Source: CAWHXG01 sp963833235 (GTDB taxonomy: Bacteria > Pseudomonadota > Alphaproteobacteria > Rhodobacterales > Rhodobacteraceae). Taken from it: a DNA stretch of 64,000 nt. The DNA lies in assembly GCA_963833235.1 (NCBI GenBank), contig CAWHXG010000006.1, positions 1 through 64,000 on the forward strand, in the 5' to 3' direction. Positions 27,682 through 34,138 of the stretch are shown piece after piece (within the stretch, counting starts at the first letter, position 1; every line of letters starts with the position of its first letter). A model generated the notes under the pieces. That model was not told the origin of the DNA. It ran no database searches and saw only the letters and a list, made by a program, of their open reading frames with translations. Made by a program: the position numbers and the translations under genes.

Positions 27682-28488
27682 TCAGCCCACGAAGGCTTTC
27701 TCGACCACGTATTCCGCCGGCGCCGAATTCGCGCCCTCGCGTAGCCCGAAGCCTTCGAGGAGGCGCTTGAGGTCGGCATTCAACCCCATGGATCCGCAGA
27801 TCATCGCGCGGTCGCTTGCCGCATCGATGGGCTCGACCCCAAGTTCGCGGAAGAGCGTGCCGTCCTCCAGAAGGGTCGTGACACGCCCCATATGCGGGCT
27901 CTGCTCGCGCGTCGTGGTGGGATAGTAGCGCAACCGCTCGCCCACCATCTCGCCGATCAGCGGATCCCTCGGCAGGCCCTCCACCAGATCGCGGCCATAG
28001 GCCAGCTCGGCCACGTCGCGGCAGGTATGGGTAAGGATGACGCTCTCGTAATCCTCCCAGGTCTGCGGTTCGCGCAGGAGCGAGGCGAAGGGCGCGATGC
28101 CCGTGCCGGTGGCGAAGAACCAAAGCCGCTTGCCCGGCAGCAGCGCGTCGTGCACCAGCGTTCCCACGGGTTTGGGGCGCAGGATGATCCTCTCGCCCTC
28201 CGTCAGGTGCTGGAGCCGCGAGGTAAGCGGCCCGTCGGGCACCTTGATCGAGTAGAACTCCAGCTCGTCGTCCCAGGCCGGCGAAGCGATGGAATAGGCC
28301 CGCAGCAGCGGCTTGCCCGTGGCCCCGGGCAGCCCGATCATCACGAACTCGCCGGAGCGGAAGCGCAGCGAGACCGGCCGCGTCACCCGGAAGCGAAAGA
28401 GGCGGTCGGTATAGTGCTGCACCTCGGTCACGATCTGGGTATCGGGCGACTGGGCGGTCAGCGGCGGGATGGTTGCGGCGTCGGTCAC
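27682..28488 (-). CDS. fpr: Ferredoxin/flavodoxin-NADP reductase
   Basis: A 268-residue FAD enzyme when read from GTG 28488 (MTDAATIPPL-like start); a GTG at 28539 would add 17 residues that belong to the DUF934 remnant. The FAD site RAYSIASPAW, the NADP site FFATGTGIAPFASLLR and the block ICGSMGLNADLKRLLEGFG are intact, ending in YVVEKAFVG as in bacterial Fpr. It moves electrons between NADPH and ferredoxin or flavodoxin. In related genomes it ends the cysG-DUF2849-cysI-cysH-DUF934 operon, supplying electrons for sulfite reduction and oxidative stress. Here it is the only full-length redox enzyme left, so it must be kept for another role. Confidence 0.93.
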   Translation of the reverse strand: MTDAATIPPLTAQSPDTQIVTEVQHYTDRLFRFRVTRPVSLRFRSGEFVMIGLPGATGKPLLRAYSIASPAWDDELEFYSIKVPDGPLTSRLQHLTEGERIILRPKPVGTLVHDALLPGKRLWFFATGTGIAPFASLLREPQTWEDYESVILTHTCRDVAELAYGRDLVEGLPRDPLIGEMVGERLRYYPTTTREQSPHMGRVTTLLEDGTLFRELGVEPIDAASDRAMICGSMGLNADLKRLLEGFGLREGANSAPAEYVVEKAFVG

Positions 28489-28539
28489 GGTGGGCTCGTT
28501 GGTCCTGTTGATGGGGCGGTCTTTCGGTTCTAGCGCCAC

Positions 28540-28665
28540 GGCCGACGGTGCGACAGCCCCGGCCCCGCCGCGCGGCCGCGACTGATAGTCGTGGGCGCCC
28601 CAGTCGGCCGGTGCGAGCCATTGCGCTTCCGGCTGCGGGCGGGCCAGCTCACCTGCGAGGATCGC
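28540..28665 (-). pseudogene. Remnant of a DUF934 gene, C-terminal tail only
   Basis: Read from 28665 downward, this frame gives AILAGELARPQPEAQWLAPA and then DWGAHDYQSRPRGG. This matches the C-terminal end of the DUF934 protein that accompanies cysH in Rhodobacterales sulfite-assimilation operons. The whole N-terminal and middle part is missing. The frame has no stop and runs straight into fpr, so the remnant is now fused in frame to the fpr leader. It abuts a cysI stub, so the deletion that joined them also removed all of cysH. The identification rests on memory of the family tail. Confidence 0.65.
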
Positions 28666-28711
28666 GGTGGTTGCGCACGAAGGCCTCGTCGAACTGGGTG
28701 TAGATGTACAT
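28649..28711 (-). pseudogene. cysI: Remnant of cysI (nitrite/sulfite reductase), first codons only
   Basis: The ATG at 28711 begins MYIYTQFDEAFVRN, the typical opening of the Rhodobacterales nitrite/sulfite reductase subunit CysI, then goes on HRDPRR and stops at 28649. All domains (ferredoxin-like halves, 4Fe-4S and sirohaem cysteines) are gone. The reading frame shifts across the junction into the DUF934 tail. The start context and its operon position after DUF2849 are preserved, which makes a simple internal deletion the likeliest explanation. Confidence 0.75.
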
Positions 28712-28732
28712 GCAATGTTCCGTTTTCGAAGT

Positions 28733-28771
28733 GTCGGCGTTCGGTCGGCTTTTTGTCGGCCTTGTGTCGGA
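28733..28771. promoter_or_regulatory. Four GTCGG repeats at 11-base spacing before cysI
   Basis: The pentamer GTCGG occurs at 28733, 28744, 28755 and 28766, an exact 11-base period; the sixth base is C in three copies and A in one. On the minus strand these are CCGAC boxes 22-60 bases upstream of the cysI start. A spacing near one helical turn fits cooperative binding of a regulator on one DNA face, possibly the neighbouring Lrp-family protein, but this is inference. Confidence 0.45.
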
Positions 28772-28831
28772 CCCCTGCGGGCGCCCGGTTGAGGGACTGG
28801 AAAGCTTTTCGGGGTGCCTGGGGGGCGGGCT

Positions 28832-29122
28832 TCAGGGCGCGGCGGCGCGCCCGACGGAGGAGCCGCGGGCCCGGAACGCCTCGCGGAACTGCACCGGCTG
28901 CGGCCCTTGCGGCGACAGGCGGACCTCGGCGAGGTAGGCGCCGACGACCCGGGCCGTCTGCTGACTGGCCTCGATCAGGCGGATCTGCGCCTCGGCCTCG
29001 TCCTCGACCGGAGCGGCCTGCGCGATGTCGCGCGACCAGTCGCCGGCTTCGGTCAGGTAGACGACGCAGCCCTGGCGCAGGTCGCTGGCGGTGACGACGC
29101 TGGTGCGGAATTCGCGGCTCAT
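28832..29122 (-). CDS. DUF2849 family protein
   Basis: A 96-residue protein recognised by its start (REFRTSVVTASDLRQGCVVYL), the W-S-R-D segment GDWSRDIAQA and the block ARVVGAYLAEV. DUF2849 proteins are found almost only in the cysG-cysI operon of alphaproteobacteria and are of unknown function. Its start overlaps the cysG stop in an ATGA arrangement. It appears intact although its operon partners on both sides are deleted, apart from a possibly changed C-terminal tail (SSVGRAAAP). Confidence 0.88.
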   Translation of the reverse strand: MSREFRTSVVTASDLRQGCVVYLTEAGDWSRDIAQAAPVEDEAEAQIRLIEASQQTARVVGAYLAEVRLSPQGPQPVQFREAFRARGSSVGRAAAP

Positions 29123-29658
29123 GACGTGGCCTCCCGGAAGCCGATGGAGGGGACGCGGATCGCGGCGGCCTCGGCCGGGGCGATGCCGTAGAGCAGGACG
29201 GCCGGCCCGGTGAGGGCGGCGGCCCGAAGGTCGGCGGACAGCGTGCCGAGCCGCGCGACGAGATGGCGGACCTCCGGGCGGGATGCGTTCTCAACGATGG
29301 TCACGGGCGTGTCCGGGGCCGCGCCGAACATCAGGAGCCGGCCTTGCAGGAACCGCGCGCCGCGCTTGGCCATGTAGATGGCGGCGACCGATCCGGGACG
29401 GGCGAGGGACGCCCAATCCCGTTCGGCGAAGCCGGCGACGTCGTGCTTGGTGATCACGCGCAATTCGGGATTGAGGCCGCGGCGGGAGAGTTCGGAGCCG
29501 AGGCCGGCCGGCAGCGCCTCGGCCGCGCCCCGGATGGCCTTGACCTTCGCCGCGCGCAGGCCGAGGCGCACCGGCAGGCGTTCTTCGAGATCCGGCTCGA
29601 TGGCGCGGGCGAGGCGCCGCCGGCCCGCGACGGCGAGGAAGGTCGGGAAGTGCTGCAT
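29119..29658 (-). pseudogene. cysG: Internally deleted sirohaem synthase (CysG-like), frame kept
   Basis: A 179-residue ORF made of three separated pieces of CysG, which is normally about 460 residues. Residues 1-14 (MQHFPTFLAVAGRR) are the dehydrogenase start. Residues about 15-52 (RLARAIEPDLEERLPVRLG and on to GAAEALP) are the end of the Rossmann/dimerisation part. Residues about 53-179 (SRRGLNPELRVITKHDVAGF, then IYMAKRGARFLQGRLL and TPVTIVENASRP) are the C-terminal half of the uroporphyrinogen methyltransferase. The NAD-binding core and the SAM-binding N-half of the methyltransferase are absent. Both junctions keep the frame. No sirohaem synthesis is expected. The start and the ATGA overlap with DUF2849 remain normal. 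Confidence 0.8.
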
Positions 29659-29817
29659 GGCGTCGGCTCCTTCGCGGCCGCTATCGCTTTGGCGGCCCCT
29701 GGCTTGACGCTAGAACAATTTCCCTTGGATGGGGAGGTGGGGGCAGGTATCAGGGATGAACGTTTCGGATGCCGCCGCTTCGGGGCGCTGCGTTCCGCAA
29801 TGGCGGGGAGAGATGGA

Positions 29818-30279
29818 ATGGCAGCCCGGCTGGACGATCTGGACCGGAAAATTCTTGGCAGCCTGCAGCGCGATGCGGGGCAGTCGCTGGAGGAGATCGC
29901 CCGCGAGGTGGGCTCGTCGAAGACGCCCGTGTGGAATCGGGTGCGCAAGCTGCGCGAGGCCGGGGTGATCGGGCAGACGACGGTGATCCTGGACCCCGAG
30001 GCGTTGGGGCTGGAGGCGTGCTTCTTCGTGCTGATCCGCACGTCGGAGCACGAGGAGGGCTGGCAGAAGCGGTTCCTGGCGGCGTTGCAGGCGCGGCCGG
30101 AGGTGCTGGAGGCGCACAGGCTGGCGGGCGAGATCGACTATATCCTGAAGGTGCGGGTGGCGAATGCCCGGGCCTATGACGCGTTCTATCAGGCGCTGAT
30201 CGCGGAGGTGCGGATCTTCAACGTGACGGCGCTGCTGTCGATGGAGGAGATCAAGGCGACGACGATGCTGCCGGTATAG
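29818..30279 (+). CDS. Lrp/AsnC family transcriptional regulator
   Basis: A 153-residue regulator. ATG 29818 is preferred over the ATG at 29800 because GGGGAG lies seven bases before it and the protein then starts MAARLDDLDRKILGSLQRDA. The winged helix-turn-helix has IAREVGSSKTPVWNRVRKLREAGVI split over residues about 22-46, and the C-terminal RAM/AsnC ligand domain spans about 65-150 (GEIDYILKVRVANARAYDAF). It is divergent from cysG, a common arrangement in Rhodobacterales, so it probably controls that operon. Since the operon is broken, the regulator may be a relic or may act elsewhere. Confidence 0.88.
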   Translation: MAARLDDLDRKILGSLQRDAGQSLEEIAREVGSSKTPVWNRVRKLREAGVIGQTTVILDPEALGLEACFFVLIRTSEHEEGWQKRFLAALQARPEVLEAHRLAGEIDYILKVRVANARAYDAFYQALIAEVRIFNVTALLSMEEIKATTMLPV

Positions 30280-30284
30280 GACGC

Positions 30285-30419
30285 GCGCGCCCCACGGCCG
30301 GCGGGGCAGCGCTGGGTGCGGCCACCGGGTCGGCGCCCGTGAAGGGCGCGCCCCATGGCCGGCGGGGCAGCGCCCGCAGCGCCCCGCCCGCCCACCCGCG
30401 CTGCGGGCGCTGCCCCGCC
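30285..30419. repeat. REP-like element: 28-base direct repeat and 21-base palindrome
   Basis: Two 28-base direct repeats (30285-30312 and 30346-30373) differ at one base. The second copy runs into a perfect inverted repeat: 21 bases at 30361-30381 and their complement at 30399-30419, with a 17-base C-rich loop. The stem would be very stable and lies between the convergent Lrp and P450 genes, with CTTT after it. A related hairpin occurs at 49068-49119. It probably acts as a transcription end or is a small dispersed repeat. Confidence 0.8.
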
Positions 30420-30529
30420 TTTGGCGTTCCGCATCGTGGTCCGGGGCCGCGGCCCTTCCCGGAAGCGCGGCTGGCCCCGCCTTGCGGGCGCGGCGGTCAC
30501 CGGGCGCGCCGGGGGCGCCGCGTTGCGCG

Positions 30530-31708
30530 TCAGGCGATGACCTGCAGCGTCTCGACCCCGCGGAAATGCCAGATGTCGGCGATGCGCGGCGGTTCGGCCA
30601 GGCGCAGGCCGGGGCAGCGGGCGTAGAGGGTGGCGAGCGCGATGCGCAGCTCCATCCGGGCGAGCGGCGCGCCGAGGCAGAAGTGCCGCCCCGCGCCGAA
30701 GCTGGCGATGACCGGCGGGGATGTGCCGGTGGCGAAGCGGGCAGGGGCGAAGGCGTGCGGCTCGGGGTAGGCGGCGGGGTCGCGGTTGGCCGCGCCCAGC
30801 AGGCAGCCGACCCGATCGCCCGGTGCGAAGGCATGGCCGCCGAGGGTGACGGGGGCGTTCACCCAGCGGATGAAGAGGTGCAGCGGCGGATCGTGGCGCA
30901 GGCCTTCCTCGACAGTGGCCTCGATGGCGCCGGGGGCGGTGAGGGCGGGCGCGTCGCGGCCGGCGAGCCCGGCCACGGCGTTGCCGAGGGCGTGGACGGT
31001 GGCCTCGTGCCCGGCGTTCAGGAGCAGGATGGCGGTGGCGATGGCCTCGTCGCGGCGCATCGTGCCGGCGGCGACGGCTTCGGCGAGATCGGCGAGGAGG
31101 GTTTCGGGGCGAGGGGCTGTGAGGGCGGCGTCGAGGACGGCGTGGAACTGGCGCGCGGCGGTCTCGGCGGCCATGGCCTCGGCCTCTGTGGGGCCCGGGC
31201 GGTACATCGCGCACATGGCGTGGGACCAGCGCAGCAGGTCGGGCGCCGAAGCCTCCGGCACGCCGAGGAGCCGGGCGATGAGGAGGACCGGGACGCGGGC
31301 GGCGTAGGCGGCGACCAGATCGACGGGGCCCGGCGGGAAAGCGTCGACGAGGTCGTGGCAGAGCGCCTCGATGTCGGGGGCGAGGCCCTTGAGGCGGGAA
31401 CCGGTGAAGGCGCGCAGGACGGGGGCGCGCAGGCGGGTATGGCCTGGCGGCTCAAGGCTGAGGAGGGAGGGCGCCTCGACCCGGGCGAAGGCGGGCATGT
31501 CGGCGCGCCAGGCCTCGCGGCCGGGGGGGGCCGCGCGACCGAGGGCGGGGGAGCGCAGGGCGGCGGTGACGGCTTCGTGGGTGAGCAGGACGGGGAGGCC
31601 GAGCTCTTGCCAATGGGCGACGGGGCCATGGCGGCGGGCGCTTGCATAGGCGGCGTAGGGATCGGCGAGGAAAGCGGGGTCGCTGGGGTTCCGGGAAAAG
31701 GTGCGCAT
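30530..31708 (-). CDS. Cytochrome P450
   Basis: A 392-residue soluble bacterial P450. The I-helix oxygen-activation motif is LNAGHEATVHALG, the K-helix ExxR is EEGLRHDP, and the haem-cysteine loop is FGAGRHFCLGAPLARMEL. The GHTRLRAP C-helix arginine segment is also present. It should insert oxygen into an unknown substrate, using electrons from a ferredoxin system; no ferredoxin gene is next to it. A 27-codon ORF with a strong ribosome binding site lies 36 bases upstream on the same strand. The P450 start has only a weak AGAG box, so it may depend on upstream translation. It ends before a strong hairpin. Confidence 0.93.
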   Translation of the reverse strand: MRTFSRNPSDPAFLADPYAAYASARRHGPVAHWQELGLPVLLTHEAVTAALRSPALGRAAPPGREAWRADMPAFARVEAPSLLSLEPPGHTRLRAPVLRAFTGSRLKGLAPDIEALCHDLVDAFPPGPVDLVAAYAARVPVLLIARLLGVPEASAPDLLRWSHAMCAMYRPGPTEAEAMAAETAARQFHAVLDAALTAPRPETLLADLAEAVAAGTMRRDEAIATAILLLNAGHEATVHALGNAVAGLAGRDAPALTAPGAIEATVEEGLRHDPPLHLFIRWVNAPVTLGGHAFAPGDRVGCLLGAANRDPAAYPEPHAFAPARFATGTSPPVIASFGAGRHFCLGAPLARMELRIALATLYARCPGLRLAEPPRIADIWHFRGVETLQVIA

Positions 31709-31744
31709 GCTAATCTCTGTTAGTTTCGGGGCCGGCGAGGTCTG

Positions 31745-31828
31745 CTACCAAGCGGTGGGGACGGCGTCGGGGAGGCGCCGGACCCAATTCAACGGACGCC
31801 CGGCCTGTCGTGTCTTGCCGGATTTCAT
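31745..31828 (-). CDS. 27-residue ORF with strong ribosome binding site upstream of the P450
   Basis: ATG at 31828, stop TAG at 31745. AAGGAGG lies five to six bases before the ATG, one of the best Shine-Dalgarno matches in the window. The peptide is basic in its first 18 residues (MKSGKTRQAG, RPLNWVRR) and ends LPDAVPTAW with Trp15 and a C-terminal Trp27. It lies 36 bases upstream of the P450 gene on the same strand. It could be a leader peptide that sets P450 translation, a chance ORF, or a short precursor peptide modified by the P450, as in P450-based RiPPs with Trp/Tyr cross-links. Only position, ribosome binding site and composition support any of these. Confidence 0.4.
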   Translation of the reverse strand: MKSGKTRQAGRPLNWVRRLPDAVPTAW

Positions 31829-32053
31829 GGCCCCCTCCTTGGGGTCCCTTTTCAGCACGCAGGTCGCCGTCCACGGGATGCGCGGCGGGCTTCGGGCGCG
31901 GGGCGCGTGCGCCTCCGTCCGGAGCCGATTTACCTCACGTCGGCCGGTCTTCTTCAAGTTTCCCTTTGCGTCGGCGCGTCTGTTCGCCATTCTGTGCCGC
32001 ACGGCCGGACCAACCGGCCACCGGAACACCGCAAAAGTCCCAGGGAGATCACG
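31829..32053. promoter_or_regulatory. Divergent region between the P450 unit and dctP
   Basis: About 225 bases with no supported gene. Promoters for the minus-strand short ORF and P450 and for the plus-strand TRAP operon must lie here. CAGGGAG shortly before 32054 is the dctP ribosome binding site. An AT-richer patch near 31925-31990 (TTTACCTC, then TTCAAGTTTCCCTTTG) is the likeliest promoter area, but no boxes can be assigned firmly. Confidence 0.35.
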
Positions 32054-33067
32054 ATGAGAGCAAAGTTCAAGACGCTGACCGCGGCCGCCGCCATGGCCGG
32101 CCTGTCGCTGAGCGCGGGCGCGGCGCTGGCCGCCTGCGACGACGGCGAGATGGTCATCAAGTTCAGCCACGTCACCAATTCCGACCGGCACCCCAAGGGG
32201 ATCGCCGCGAGCCTTTTCGCGGAGCGGGTCAACGCAGAGATGGACGGCACCGCCTGCGTGGAGGTGTTCCCCAACTCGACCCTCTACGACGACGACCAGG
32301 TGCTGGAGGCGATGCTGCAGAACGACGTGCAGATGGCCGCGCCCTCGCTGTCGAAGTTCGAGACCTTCACCAAGGTCTTCCGCATCTTCGATTTGCCGTT
32401 CATGTTCAAAAGCATCGAGGCCGTCGACGCCTTCCAGCAGGGCGAGGCCGGCCAGGAGATGATGAGCTCGATGGAGCGCCGCGGCCTGCTTGGCCTGGCG
32501 TTCTGGCACAACGGGCTGAAGCAGTTCTCGGCCAACAAGCCGCTTCTCATGCCGGAGGACGCCGAGGGCCTGAAGTTCCGCGTGCAGCCGAGCGACGTGC
32601 TGGTCGCGCAAATGGAGGCGCTTGGCGCCAGCCCGCAGCCGATGGCCTTCTCGGAGGTCTACGGCGCGTTGCAGACGGGCGTCGTGGACGGGCAGGAGAA
32701 TTCCTGGTCGAACGTCTACGGCCAGAAGTTCTTCGAGGTGCAGGACGGCACGACGGAGACCAACCACGGCGTTCTCGACTACATGGTGGTGGTCGGGGTC
32801 GACTGGTGGGAAGGCCTTGACGCGCCGGTGCGCGAGCAGCTGGCGACGATCCTGCAGGAGGTGACCGACGAGCGGAACGCCGAGGTGAACAACGTCGACG
32901 CGGAAGCGCGGCAGGCGATCCTCGACGCCGGCGGGGTCATCCGCGAGCTGACGCCCGAGCAGCGCGAAGCCTGGATCGCGGCGATGAAGCCGGTCTGGGA
33001 GCAGTTCGAGACCGACGTGGGCGCCGACAACATCGCCGCGGCGCAGGAACTGAACGCCTCGATGTAG
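32054..33067 (+). CDS. dctP: TRAP transporter solute-binding protein, DctP type
   Basis: A 337-residue periplasmic protein with a signal peptide ending about residue 26 (GAALAAC; the cysteine is not in a clear lipobox). The DctP fold shows KFSHVTNSDRHPKGIAASLF near the N-terminus, LKFRVQPSDVLVAQMEALGA with the carboxylate-binding arginine of the family, and QENSWSNVYGQKFFEVQ. Close C4-dicarboxylate binding proteins share these blocks, so succinate, malate or fumarate are plausible ligands. It is the first gene of dctP-Q-M. A 380-base gap separates it from dctQ, often seen where a 3' structure lets the binding protein be made in excess. Confidence 0.92.
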   Translation: MRAKFKTLTAAAAMAGLSLSAGAALAACDDGEMVIKFSHVTNSDRHPKGIAASLFAERVNAEMDGTACVEVFPNSTLYDDDQVLEAMLQNDVQMAAPSLSKFETFTKVFRIFDLPFMFKSIEAVDAFQQGEAGQEMMSSMERRGLLGLAFWHNGLKQFSANKPLLMPEDAEGLKFRVQPSDVLVAQMEALGASPQPMAFSEVYGALQTGVVDGQENSWSNVYGQKFFEVQDGTTETNHGVLDYMVVVGVDWWEGLDAPVREQLATILQEVTDERNAEVNNVDAEARQAILDAGGVIRELTPEQREAWIAAMKPVWEQFETDVGADNIAAAQELNASM

Positions 33068-33447
33068 GCCCGGGTCCGCGCGGGATGGCTGCCGGTGGGG
33101 GCCGTGCCGCGCGGTCTTGTGCGACGGGGGGGTCGGCGCGGCCGGTCCGCCTGCGGCTTTCGACGGGCCGGATTGCGCGGAACATCGCACGTGTCGGCAC
33201 GGCTGGACCCTGCAGGCCTCGGCATCCCCCGGTCCCTCGAACGGATCGGCCTTGCCCGGCCTCTCCGCCGGGCGGGAGGCCCCTGCGCGGCGAGGTGGGC
33301 CCTGCGCCTTCGGGGGCTGCCGCCTGACGCGCAGGCCGCCCCGGGGACGTGGGGCGCGAGACGTGACCAGACGAGCCGGGGCCGAGAGCCGGACCGTCGC
33401 CAAGCGGACCCGCAGGGCCGGGCCGGACGCACCAGCGGGGATTTCGG
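33068..33447 (+). other. Long dctP-dctQ intergenic spacer
   Basis: Three hundred and eighty GC-rich bases within the TRAP operon. Several open frames run through it but none has a recognisable product or good start signals. Inverted GC-rich segments (for example CCGCGCGG and GCGCGGG patches at about 33077-33115) could form mRNA stems that protect the dctP message. No promoter was identified. Confidence 0.4.
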
Positions 33448-34134
33448 ATGAGCAGCAAGCGATATGTGCCACGCAGCCGCGCCGGCGCCTTCGTCCATAC
33501 CTTCGAGGAGACGCTGATCGCGGTGCTGCTGGGGCTGATGACGCTGGTCACCTTCGCCAACGTGGTGCTGCGCTATCTCTTCAACGACGCGCTGATCTGG
33601 GGCCTCGAGGTGACGCTGATCCTTTTCGCGTGGCTGGTGGTCTTCGGCATCAGCTATGGCGTGAAGGTGACCGCGCATCTGGGCGTGGACGCGGTGACCA
33701 ACCTGCTGCCCGCCGCCGCGCGCCGGACCGTGGCGCTGCTGGCCGCGGCCGTCTGCCTGATCTACGCGGTGTTCCTGATGAAGGGCGCGTGGGACTACTG
33801 GGCGCCCTTCGCCTCGCTGCCCCAGACCACCGGCCGCTGGTTTCCCACCGGCCTCGACTTCGGCACCCGCGATCGCGCCTTCTTCGTGACCGAGCAGGTG
33901 CCGATGCTGGACATGTTCCGCTGGCTGGAGGGGCTGATCAACCAGGGCGACGCCTATGACAAGCTGCCCCGGGTGATCCCCTACATCTGCATGCCCATCG
34001 GGATGGCGCTGTTCCTGTGGCGGGTGATCGAGGCGACCGTGGCGATCTGGCGGGGCGAGCGCGACAGCCTGATCGTAAGCCACGAGGCCGAAGAGGCGGT
34101 GGAAGACGCCGCCGCCAAGAACGCGGAGATCTGA
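33448..34134 (+). CDS. dctQ: TRAP transporter small permease, DctQ type
   Basis: A 228-residue inner-membrane protein with four helices expected of DctQ: LIAVLLGLMTLVTFANVVLRYLF, WGLEVTLILFAWLVVFGISYGVK, TVALLAAAVCLIYAVFLM and the last one at PYICMPIGMALFLWRVIEA. A periplasmic loop of about 70 residues between helices three and four (residues about 110-180) is longer than in many DctQ proteins. It partners DctM, whose gene begins four bases after this stop, and DctP. Confidence 0.9.
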   Translation: MSSKRYVPRSRAGAFVHTFEETLIAVLLGLMTLVTFANVVLRYLFNDALIWGLEVTLILFAWLVVFGISYGVKVTAHLGVDAVTNLLPAAARRTVALLAAAVCLIYAVFLMKGAWDYWAPFASLPQTTGRWFPTGLDFGTRDRAFFVTEQVPMLDMFRWLEGLINQGDAYDKLPRVIPYICMPIGMALFLWRVIEATVAIWRGERDSLIVSHEAEEAVEDAAAKNAEI

Positions 34135-34138
34135 GCCC

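Noticed and set aside
26085..27779. Long antisense frames across the Ala-rich protein gene
   Set aside because: They are Gly/Arg-rich or Ala/Ser-rich reflections of the repeat; the plus-strand ORF has a ribosome binding site, an anchor helix and a terminator.
30361..30419. tRNA or small structured RNA at the strong hairpin
   Set aside because: It is a single long palindrome without cloverleaf arms or conserved tRNA bases; a terminator or REP-like element fits better.
33117..33959. ORF overlapping the dctP-dctQ gap and dctQ
   Set aside because: It runs out of frame through dctQ, has no good start and no recognisable domain.
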